Assembly: GCA_002306975.1 (NCBI GenBank)
Contig: DBTI01000113.1
Span: forward strand, 1-8,021
Direction: 5' to 3'
DNA length: 8,021 nucleotides
DNA from: Ruminococcaceae bacterium UBA1320
Lineage (GTDB): Bacteria; Bacillota; Clostridia; Oscillospirales; Ethanoligenentaceae
Part shown: one piece after another, positions 1 to 4,966 of the stretch
How positions within the stretch are numbered: position 1 is the first letter of the stretch
Layout: each line of letters begins with the position of its first letter
Made by a program: the position numbers and the translations under genes
The notes under the pieces: model-generated
Told to the model about the DNA's origin: nothing
What the model saw: the letters and a program-made list of their open reading frames with translations, nothing else
Databases searched by the model: none

Positions 1-795
1 CAGCCGGGCATAGTCGTAATCCGTACCGTCCTGCGGCAGGGTGGTTGAGCGCCCGATAGACTTCATCGAATCCTGAACGTTCGGCGCGACGGGTTCATTG
101 TCAATGCCGTTTGCAAGCGAATAGACAAGGCTGCCATATTTGCCAAGGCTGCGCGGCAAAATTTTTTCACCATACTTCGCGATGTCGCCGATCTTATACA
201 TGCCAAGTGATTTCAGCCGTGCCGCTGATTTTGAACCGATGCCGTACATTGCTTCAACCGGCAAATTCCAGAGTTTTTCGTGAATCTCACTTTGCCAAAG
301 CTCTGTTATGCCAAGCGGTTTTTTCATATCCGCCGCCATTTTGGCTAAAAACTTGTTTTCAGAGATGCCGATAGAGCACCACAGGCCAAGCTCGTTTTTT
401 ATCTCGTCCATGATTTTTTGCGCGGCGGCGGGCGGCTCACCGGAAAGACGGGAGCAGCCGGTCATGTCGAGCCATGCCTCGTCAATACTGTTTTGCTCGA
501 CGACAGGCGTGTAGCTGCCGAGAATGCCCATCACCTGCTTTGACATCTGTGAATAAAACTTCATGTCGGGCGGGAGCAGCAAAATATTTGGGCAGAGCCG
601 CTTGGCTTCATAAAGCGTCATGGTGGTACGAACACCAAAAGCGCGCGCCTCGTAGTTCGCCGTGAGGATAATGCCGCTCCGGCGCTTTGGGTCGCCCGCA
701 ACAGCGGCGGGCTGCCCGCGAAGCTCCGGATGGCGTGTTGTCTCACAGCTTATGAAAAAGGCGTTCATATCCACAAGAAAAACAACTCTGCCCAT
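1..795 (-). CDS. dinB: Y-family DNA polymerase (DinB/Pol IV-like), 3' end beyond window
   Basis: A translesion DNA polymerase of the Y family, which copies past damaged bases with low fidelity; 265 N-terminal residues are visible and the frame is still open at the left edge. Seen: the palm begins VFLVDMNAFF, with Asp9 as the first metal ligand and Phe14 at the steric-gate position. SIDEAWLD supplies Asp105 and Glu106, the other catalytic acids. A SIGISENKFLAKMAAD segment (141-156) is typical of the family. A helix-hairpin-helix-like stretch starts at YGIGSKSAARL (184-194). SIGRSTTLP (246-254) marks entry into the little-finger domain, which is mostly missing here. The ATG at 795 follows GGGAGG at a good distance. 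The second acid of the usual DMD motif is Asn, as in UmuC (DVN), so a UmuC-like or second-type DinB assignment is possible. It lies 113 nt downstream of the metallo-beta-lactamase gene on the same strand, with no clear terminator between them, so read-through is possible. Confidence 0.93.
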   Translation of the reverse strand, partial: MGRVVFLVDMNAFFISCETTRHPELRGQPAAVAGDPKRRSGIILTANYEARAFGVRTTMTLYEAKRLCPNILLLPPDMKFYSQMSKQVMGILGSYTPVVEQNSIDEAWLDMTGCSRLSGEPPAAAQKIMDEIKNELGLWCSIGISENKFLAKMAADMKKPLGITELWQSEIHEKLWNLPVEAMYGIGSKSAARLKSLGMYKIGDIAKYGEKILPRSLGKYGSLVYSLANGIDNEPVAPNVQDSMKSIGRSTTLPQDGTDYDYARL

Positions 796-908
796 AAATC
801 CTCCCAGATTGCAGCAATTAAAAAAATAAGCGGAAAAGTTTTGTCATTTCACGCCGGAAGATGGGGAGATAACACCTTGATTTTCCGTTCTATGTGAAAC
901 TGCTGTAA

Positions 909-1892
909 TTATGCGGCTTTTGTCTTGAAACTGATTGTCTTGCCGTCGGTTATGGCGACGACTGTGCCGTCAAGGTCAGTCCGAAAAAGCTTCACGCCCG
1001 CCGAGGTGAGCCGCGAGACCGTAGACTGGGCGGGCAAACCGTAGACATTGCCCTTGCCGGCTGAGATGACGGCGTATTTTGGGCTGACTGCCTTGAGAAA
1101 ATCGGCGGAAGTGGACGTTTTGCTGCCGTGATGCCCAACCTTTAAAACATCTGATTTTAGCGTATAGCCTTTCGCAAGCATTTCTTTCTCTGAAAGTGCC
1201 TGCGCGTCGCCTGTGAAGAGAAATGATGTATTGCCGAAGACAAGGCGAATCACAACGGAATAATTGTTAAGGTCTTCATATTTTGCGCTGTTTGGCGCAA
1301 GCACGGTTAAAGTCGCTCCCTCAAAGCTGTAGGCCTTTCCGGGCTCGGGACGGGTTATTTTAAGTTTCCTTTTTTGTACCGATTTTAAAACATCGGAAAA
1401 GCTTTTGGTGTTGGTCGTAACATCGGGCATGATTAGTGTGCCGACAGAAAAAGAGTTTATCACGCTGTCCATACCGCCGATGTGATCCTCGTGCGGGTGA
1501 GTGCCGACGCAATAATCAAGGGCGGAAAGCTTTTGACTTTTTATGTAATTGACAACCGTGTCTGAAGATTCTTCTGTGCCCGCGTCTATCAGCATCCCAT
1601 GGCCTTCGCGCGCGATCAGAATGCTGTCGCCCTGCCCGACATCGATAAAACTTACGGCAAGGTTTTTATTCTGCGATGCGGTTTTACTGCCTGCCTGCGA
1701 TTCGGCTGCGGCGTTTTGCACCGCTACCGCGCTTGAAGAATAATTTTGTACCGTTTTTGTAATTTTCCCCACAATAGGTTTGAATCCGCCGCTTAATCCG
1801 AAAAAGACAAGCACCGTTATAATAACCGCGGAAATGAGAGCGGCTATGCTTATTTTACTTTTTTGCGATCTGCCTTTTTTTCGACTGCTCAT
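909..1892 (-). CDS. Membrane-anchored metallo-beta-lactamase-fold protein, ComEC/Rec2 C-terminal type
   Basis: A 327-residue protein of the stand-alone ComEC/Rec2-like metallo-beta-lactamase group; ComEC itself imports DNA, but here only the hydrolase domain is present, so the substrate (nucleic acid or other phosphodiester) is unknown. Seen: a basic N-terminus, one hydrophobic segment (about 14-34) acting as signal anchor, an Ala/Ser-rich linker, then the domain from about residue 77. Motifs are FIDVGQGDS (82-90), LIDAG with Asp104, HPHEDH (132-137), FTGD with Asp229, and GHHGS (253-257). The usual YGHP motif reads YGLP here, with Leu286 in place of the conserved His. The domain probably faces outside the cell. 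Start choice: the first in-frame ATG (1904) contains the Shine-Dalgarno itself. GGAGGT at 1897-1902 stands 4 nt before the second ATG (1892), which is preferred. The gene is transcribed away from the hydrolase operon. Confidence 0.88.
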   Translation of the reverse strand: MSSRKKGRSQKSKISIAALISAVIITVLVFFGLSGGFKPIVGKITKTVQNYSSSAVAVQNAAAESQAGSKTASQNKNLAVSFIDVGQGDSILIAREGHGMLIDAGTEESSDTVVNYIKSQKLSALDYCVGTHPHEDHIGGMDSVINSFSVGTLIMPDVTTNTKSFSDVLKSVQKRKLKITRPEPGKAYSFEGATLTVLAPNSAKYEDLNNYSVVIRLVFGNTSFLFTGDAQALSEKEMLAKGYTLKSDVLKVGHHGSKTSTSADFLKAVSPKYAVISAGKGNVYGLPAQSTVSRLTSAGVKLFRTDLDGTVVAITDGKTISFKTKAA

Positions 1893-1896
1893 AGAG

Positions 1897-1902
1897 ACCT
1901 CC
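1897..1902 (-). promoter_or_regulatory. Shine-Dalgarno deciding the start of the metallo-beta-lactamase gene
   Basis: GGAGGT on the minus strand, 4 nt before the ATG at 1892. The alternative ATG at 1904 overlaps this site and has no good Shine-Dalgarno of its own, so the protein most likely begins MSSRKKG. Confidence 0.75.
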
Positions 1903-1925
1903 ATATATGGAAAATGAAATAAATC

Positions 1926-1938
1926 TTGTATAATACAA
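1926..1938. promoter_or_regulatory. 13-bp palindrome over the predicted transcription start (candidate operator)
   Basis: TTGTAT-A-ATACAA is a perfect inverted repeat with a single central base. It lies immediately downstream of the -10 of the minus-strand promoter, where the transcript should begin. A dimeric repressor could bind there, but in AT-rich sequence a 13-bp palindrome may arise by chance. No regulator gene for it is visible in the window. Confidence 0.35.
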
Positions 1939-1939
1939 C

Positions 1940-1948
1940 ATTATATCA
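1940..1948 (-). promoter_or_regulatory. Extended -10 promoter for the metallo-beta-lactamase gene
   Basis: TGATATAAT on the minus strand is an exact extended -10 (TGN plus consensus TATAAT). The -35 at 17 bp spacing (ACTTTA) is poor, as is common with extended -10 sites. The predicted start near 1933 gives a leader of about 40 nt before the ATG at 1892. Confidence 0.65.
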
Positions 1949-2091
1949 TAACAGGCTACGAATAAAGTAATTTAAAATCGGTAAATCATAAACATATTGA
2001 AAAAGAAATAACTATGGGTCGCTATTATAGCAAAAACAATTTCTAAAAGACTATAGTCGATTTTTAGCTAAGTAATCAATGTTTTGGCATA

Positions 2092-2120
2092 TTGTGATAA
2101 GTGGAATCTTATGTTATTAT
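2092..2120 (+). promoter_or_regulatory. Extended -10 promoter for the hydrolase operon
   Basis: TTGTGA (2092-2097, four of six matches to TTGACA), 17-bp spacer, and TATTAT (2115-2120) preceded by TG at 2112-2113. A vegetative sigma-A-type promoter is inferred, with transcription starting near 2127. It lies inside the longest possible reading frame of the hydrolase gene, which argues against the upstream GTG start at 2101. Confidence 0.65.
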
Positions 2121-2150
2121 GAATGAGGCAAACACTTTAAAGACTGACAA

Positions 2151-2155
2151 AGGAG
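2151..2155 (+). promoter_or_regulatory. Shine-Dalgarno deciding the TTG start of the hydrolase gene
   Basis: AGGAG, within AAAGGAG, lies 8 nt before TTG at 2164. The upstream in-frame candidates (GTG 2101, ATG 2119) have no Shine-Dalgarno and fall in or before the promoter. Confidence 0.75.
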
Positions 2156-2163
2156 TGGACTTT

Positions 2164-3207
2164 TTGAAGGTAAGAGAGTTGAAAAAACCGGCACTTACCG
2201 CTCTACTGATGTCTTCGGTGGCGGTGATAATCTATTGTTTCACTTGGAATGACAGCATAAGAATAGGGGAATCTTACATAACTTTAGGGCTTGGGCTGTT
2301 GGCGGCAAATTTTCTTATCTTTTTACTTGTTGGGCTAATCAATAAGCACCGTTCTATAAAAGTGGTTTCAATTGTAATTTTAATTGCATTCAATATTGTG
2401 GCGACTTTCAGTTATGTTCTATATTTTTTGCAGGATTCATTGATTTTTGAACCGAATAATTCGGTAGAATGTTTTAATACACTCAAAGAGCAAAACTCGT
2501 TTAAACAAATCTCCATAACAGCGCGTGACGGCACCCAGCTTCAAGGCTGGCTTAAAATAGATTCAGACAAACCTTCCGCACCGCTGGTTATCTTTTTTGC
2601 CGGAAACGGTATGAGTTCATCGCGAACATTTGATAATTTTTCAAATCAGGGAATTTTTAAAAATTTTTCAGACTATAACGTAATGATGGTTGACTACCGC
2701 GGCTACGGATACAGCAAGGGTACTGCGAGCGACACAACAATGTTCTCCGACTCACTTGATATTTACGATTATGCAATAAAGCAGTCTTATACAGACAAGG
2801 CACATGTTGTTCCGGTGGGATACAGTATCGGCACCGGTGTGGCAACTTATCTTGCGTCACAGCGTAAAACGGCGGGGCTTGTGCTTGTGGCGCCTTATTA
2901 CAACGGACAAAGCCTTTATAACGGTCAGATGGATATTTTCCATGGGCCGATCGAGTTGCTGATTCGATACAAATTTGATACCCAAAGTTTTGCTCCGAAT
3001 GTTTCGGCCTCTCCGCTGATTATCACTTCGAAAACAGATGAGATCATAAATTACACGCAATGCGAGAAGCTTGCGGGAAGGTTTAAAAATGTTTACAAGT
3101 TTGTTTATATAAAGGGCGTAAACCACAACGGTTATTTCGGAAACAAGGAAATGCTTTCTGATATGAGCGAATATCTCAAAAAAGCTGAAGAAGGTGGGGC
3201 ACAATGA
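2164..3207 (+). CDS. Membrane-anchored alpha/beta hydrolase (serine hydrolase)
   Basis: A 347-residue serine hydrolase of the alpha/beta fold, resembling the Bem46/ABHD12-13 type of lipid or acyl esterase; the substrate cannot be told from sequence. Seen: three hydrophobic segments (about 11-27, 38-58, 65-88), then the hydrolase domain. Its features are a strand LVIFFAGNGMSSS (141-153, the HGN/oxyanion region), DYRGYGYSKG (177-186), nucleophile elbow GYSIG with Ser221, acid Asp292 in TSKTDE, and His321 in GVNHNGYF. The triad is therefore complete. Three segments would place the C-terminal catalytic domain outside if the short basic N-terminus is inside. The TTG start is chosen from the Shine-Dalgarno and promoter positions. 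The stop overlaps the start of the next gene by 4 nt, so the two are translationally coupled. By eye the gene is more AT-rich than the sigma-factor block that follows, which may point to a different origin. Confidence 0.88.
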   Translation: MKVRELKKPALTALLMSSVAVIIYCFTWNDSIRIGESYITLGLGLLAANFLIFLLVGLINKHRSIKVVSIVILIAFNIVATFSYVLYFLQDSLIFEPNNSVECFNTLKEQNSFKQISITARDGTQLQGWLKIDSDKPSAPLVIFFAGNGMSSSRTFDNFSNQGIFKNFSDYNVMMVDYRGYGYSKGTASDTTMFSDSLDIYDYAIKQSYTDKAHVVPVGYSIGTGVATYLASQRKTAGLVLVAPYYNGQSLYNGQMDIFHGPIELLIRYKFDTQSFAPNVSASPLIITSKTDEIINYTQCEKLAGRFKNVYKFVYIKGVNHNGYFGNKEMLSDMSEYLKKAEEGGAQ

Positions 3208-3476
3208 GCGTAAAAACAGCGCTTAAAAACGCGGGTGTAATGACTGTTGTTATATTTTTCATAAGCATATGTTTATTGATGGTCATGATAAATGGGCAAA
3301 TCGGAAGAAGAATTGCTGAAATTTGTATGCCATTCGCCTTCTTCGGCATAAATCTCGCACTTTACGGAATAACGCGCAGATTAAAAAGCTCAAAATCAGT
3401 TGCAGTTATAATGACTGCCGCAAATATTATCGTGCTTGCGGGATATGTGGTGCTTTTAAGATTTGTGCTCCAATAA
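3204..3476 (+). CDS. Small three-segment membrane protein, function unknown
   Basis: A 90-residue hydrophobic protein that I do not recognise. It has three likely membrane segments (about 9-29, 37-56 and 66-88), with the basic stretch TRRLKSSKS between the second and third. Its start ATG overlaps the hydrolase stop (ATGA), and AAGGTGGGG lies just upstream. It is therefore translated from the same mRNA as the hydrolase and may be a partner or membrane-topology helper for it. There is no catalytic motif. No clear terminator hairpin follows before the sigma-factor promoter at 3494. Confidence 0.75.
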   Translation: MSVKTALKNAGVMTVVIFFISICLLMVMINGQIGRRIAEICMPFAFFGINLALYGITRRLKSSKSVAVIMTAANIIVLAGYVVLLRFVLQ

Positions 3477-3493
3477 ATTTTGCTTTTATAAAG

Positions 3494-3523
3494 TGAACCA
3501 AATGGCACTTGATTTCGTATAAC
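3494..3523 (+). promoter_or_regulatory. ECF sigma-type promoter upstream of the sigma gene (autoregulatory)
   Basis: TGAACC (3494-3499), a 16-nt spacer, and CGTATAAC (3516-3523). This fits the general ECF promoter form: AAC in the -35, CGT in the -10, spacer 16-17. An almost identical site with the same spacer lies at 4681-4710. Transcription would start near 3529, about 20 nt before the TTG at 3549. Autoregulation is inferred from position and from the habit of ECF families, including B. subtilis sigma-Y. Confidence 0.8.
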
Positions 3524-3535
3524 AAATAAAGCTTC

Positions 3536-3540
3536 GGGAG
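3536..3540 (+). promoter_or_regulatory. Shine-Dalgarno deciding the TTG start of the sigma factor
   Basis: GGGAG lies 8 nt before TTG at 3549. The GTG at 3540 overlaps this site and would have no ribosome binding site of its own. Confidence 0.7.
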
Positions 3541-3548
3541 TGACAAAT

Positions 3549-4094
3549 TTGTCGGGTGATTCGGGGGCGGAAATGCAGCTTGTGCGAGAAGCGCAAAACG
3601 GAGGCGATTATGCGCTCGCTCGTCTTTTGCAGGAAAATTACGCTGTGGTCTTTCGTTTTATGCGCAAACTCACGCTTGACCCGCAGCTTGCCGCCGATGT
3701 AACGCAGGACTGCATGGAACGCGCAATTGAAAAATTCTCGCTTTTCGACCCGCAAAAATCGGCTTTTTCAACATGGCTGATAACCATCGCCAAAAACCTC
3801 TGGATTGAAGAGTGCCGACGAAGCGGGCGAAGACGGAAGCTTTCAGAAAAATACGCGGATTTTTACACGCCGACTGCCGACACAACGACGGAGTTTGAAC
3901 AAAACGATGAGCTTTCATGCGCAATAAAAGCTTTGGACAATAAGCACCGTGTGCCGCTTTTGATGAAGCATGCGGGCGGTTACAGTTATGAAGAAATCGC
4001 GCGTGCGCTTAAAATCCCTTTGGGGACGGTGAAATCGCGTATCTCGAACGGTATAAAAATTTTAAAAAAGGAGCTTGAGAACAATGACGGATAA
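3549..4094 (+). CDS. sigY: ECF-type RNA polymerase sigma factor, SigY-like
   Basis: A 181-residue alternative sigma factor with only the two ECF domains. Sigma region 2 covers about 23-91 and includes DPQLAADVTQDCMERA and the WLITIAKNLWIEECRR stretch used in -10 recognition and melting. Region 4 covers about 122-176, with a helix-turn-helix in GGYSYEEIARALKIPLGTVKSRI that reads the -35. They are joined by an acidic linker. Size and the LMKHAGGYSYEEIA wording resemble B. subtilis SigY, and the five genes downstream follow the sigY-yxlCDEFG order, which supports the name. The TTG start is chosen because GGGAG sits 8 nt before it; a GTG at 3540 would overlap that site. An ECF promoter ends 25 nt upstream, so the gene probably activates itself. 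The 3' end overlaps the next gene by 11 nt. The inducing signal cannot be read from the sequence. Confidence 0.93.
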   Translation: MSGDSGAEMQLVREAQNGGDYALARLLQENYAVVFRFMRKLTLDPQLAADVTQDCMERAIEKFSLFDPQKSAFSTWLITIAKNLWIEECRRSGRRRKLSEKYADFYTPTADTTTEFEQNDELSCAIKALDNKHRVPLLMKHAGGYSYEEIARALKIPLGTVKSRISNGIKILKKELENNDG

Positions 4095-4383
4095 AGAAGT
4101 AGAAAAGCTGATTGAACAGCGCGCCGCCGATCTGGAAAGCAAAGCGCCTCAAACGCCGGAGCTTCTTTATTTTTCCGGCATTGTCAAAAGCACTAAAAAG
4201 CGCCTTGCACGCCGTCAGAAAATACAGTTTATAATTTTTATAGCCGTTGCGGTAGTGATTGCGGTGTCGGTCTTTTTGTTTGCTTTTTTAAATATCGCAA
4301 TTTTTGCTGTTATTCAGGCTGTGCCGCTCGCTCTTTTTTGCATACTCTACCTGTGCTCGCGCAGGACGGAGGCGACGCGATGA
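4084..4383 (+). CDS. yxlC: YxlC-like membrane protein, candidate anti-sigma factor
   Basis: A 99-residue protein with a soluble, charged N-terminal part of about 46 residues followed by two membrane segments (about 47-67 and 70-91) and a short basic tail. The expected topology is N-terminus in the cytoplasm, where it could hold the sigma factor. In B. subtilis, YxlC in the same position negatively regulates sigma-Y; the role here is inferred from position, length and topology, not from a recognised anti-sigma domain (no ZAS-type His-x3-Cys-x2-Cys motif is seen). The ATG at 4084 follows AGGAG by 10 nt; a TTG at 4075 would be too close to that site. The start lies inside the end of the sigma gene (11-nt overlap), implying coupled synthesis of sigma and its regulator. 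It overlaps the following gene by 4 nt. Confidence 0.82.
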   Translation: MTDKEVEKLIEQRAADLESKAPQTPELLYFSGIVKSTKKRLARRQKIQFIIFIAVAVVIAVSVFLFAFLNIAIFAVIQAVPLALFCILYLCSRRTEATR

Positions 4384-4640
4384 ACGATGTATCGTTTTCG
4401 CTTATCAATATTCCGAAAGATACAGGGCAGTGGGTTGCGGTTATAATCGCACTCGCCATCACGGTGCCGCAGGGCATATGGCTGTTTCGCGACGCGCAAA
4501 AACGCGGCAAGTTTCCCTGGCTGTGGGGCTTATGGGGAGTTTTGAGCGCGCCGCTGCCGATTGTTTTTTATTATATATTTGTTATAAGAAATGACCGAAA
4601 GCGCAAAGGGTTAAGCAAAAAAACAAAAAATGAAAAATAA
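4380..4640 (+). CDS. yxlD: YxlD-like small membrane protein
   Basis: An 86-residue protein with two membrane segments (about 17-35 and 47-68) joined by the short loop FRDAQKRGKFPWLWG, followed by a Lys/Arg-rich tail of about 18 residues that should stay in the cytoplasm. The loop wording (DAxKRGxxPWLWG) and the place between the YxlC-like and YxlE-like genes support a YxlD assignment. In B. subtilis YxlD has been implicated with YxlC in restraining sigma-Y. The ATG at 4380 overlaps the previous stop (ATGA), with GGAGG 7 nt upstream. It is the last gene before a strong hairpin, so it probably closes the first transcription unit. Confidence 0.78.
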   Translation: MNDVSFSLINIPKDTGQWVAVIIALAITVPQGIWLFRDAQKRGKFPWLWGLWGVLSAPLPIVFYYIFVIRNDRKRKGLSKKTKNEK

Positions 4641-4647
4641 GTGATGT

Positions 4648-4681
4648 AAAAGCCGGTGTGAAAATTTTCACGCCGGCTTTT
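4648..4681 (+). terminator. Strong hairpin terminator closing the sigma-factor unit
   Basis: A 17-bp inverted repeat (arms 4648-4664 and 4665-4681) with one G-T pair: AAAAGCCGG..., meeting at AAAATTTT, and ending CCGGCTTTT. A further T run follows at 4686-4690. Its A-rich and T-rich ends would let it work in both directions. Its last T is the first base of the -35 TGAACT of the next promoter, so terminator and promoter abut. Confidence 0.8.
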
Positions 4682-4710
4682 GAACTTTTTAAAAAGAAAA
4701 ACCGTATAAC
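4681..4710 (+). promoter_or_regulatory. Second ECF sigma-type promoter, upstream of the yxlE-like gene
   Basis: TGAACT (4681-4686), a 16-nt spacer, and CGTATAAC (4703-4710). The -10 block is identical over eight bases to that at 3516-3523, the spacer is the same length and the -35 differs only in its last base. Spacers differ in sequence, so this is not a simple duplication. It is inferred to drive the yxlE-yxlF-yxlG-like genes under the sigma factor encoded upstream. Confidence 0.8.
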
Positions 4711-4730
4711 GTATGTAATCAGAACAAAAA

Positions 4731-4745
4731 GCCGCAAAAAGCGGC
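4731..4745 (+). promoter_or_regulatory. Small leader hairpin just before the yxlE-like Shine-Dalgarno
   Basis: GCCGC-AAAAA-GCGGC can form a 5-bp GC stem with an A5 loop in the leader, ending 2 nt before AGGAGG (4748-4753). It lacks a T run, so it is not a terminator. It may stabilise the mRNA 5' end or keep the ribosome site open; this is speculative. Confidence 0.4.
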
Positions 4746-4763
4746 GCAGGAGGAAATTACATA

Positions 4764-4964
4764 ATGGAAAATATCAATCAATATCTGCCTTTTCTTATCC
4801 CGGTGGCGGTTTTGGAAATCGGGCTGTTGCTTGTGGCGCTAATCCACCTTATTCGTCACAAGAGTGTGCGAAACCTTAACGTCGGTGTCTGGGCGGCTAT
4901 TATCATAATACTTGAATTTATCGGACCGGTGCTTTATTTTGCCATAGGCCGAAAGGATGACTGA
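4764..4964 (+). CDS. yxlE: YxlE-like small membrane protein with PLDc_N-type domain
   Basis: A 66-residue protein made almost only of two membrane segments (about 8-30 and 41-61) separated by LIRHKSVRNLN. The pattern, ending IGPVLYFAIGRKDD, is that of the PLDc_N domain: a short two-helix membrane module named from the N-terminus of phospholipase D/cardiolipin-synthase proteins but found alone in YxlE. It has no phospholipase catalytic site. AGGAGG lies 10 nt before the ATG. The next gene starts 2 nt after its stop, so it belongs with the ABC ATPase and permease and is probably an accessory part of that transporter. It is the first gene after the second ECF promoter. Confidence 0.88.
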   Translation: MENINQYLPFLIPVAVLEIGLLLVALIHLIRHKSVRNLNVGVWAAIIIILEFIGPVLYFAIGRKDD

Positions 4965-4966
4965 AA

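Noticed and set aside
111..665. Three overlapping plus-strand frames at the left end
   Set aside because: They lie opposite the Y-family polymerase gene, have no recognisable domain, and are shadows of it.
817..847. Possible polymerase promoter on the minus strand (ATGACA and TTTAAT)
   Set aside because: The spacer is 19 nt and the -10 is weak; read-through from the gene upstream is equally likely.
847..857. TTTCACGCCGG shared with the terminator arm at 4666-4676
   Set aside because: An 11-base match with no matching flanks and no hairpin partner at the first copy; treated as chance.
2014..2046. Ten-codon frame beginning ATGGGTCGC in the divergent intergenic region
   Set aside because: It has no Shine-Dalgarno before it and is too short to support as a gene or leader peptide; it also lies upstream of the plus-strand promoter.
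2049..2058. Palindrome GACTATAGTC between the two divergent promoters
   Set aside because: It is only 10 bp, lies about 34 bp upstream of the -35 of the hydrolase promoter, and could easily occur by chance in AT-rich DNA.
4658..4879. Plus-strand frame of 73 codons over the terminator and second ECF promoter
   Set aside because: It covers regulatory DNA and then runs out of frame through the yxlE-like gene; it has a Lys/Arg-rich composition and no good ribosome site.
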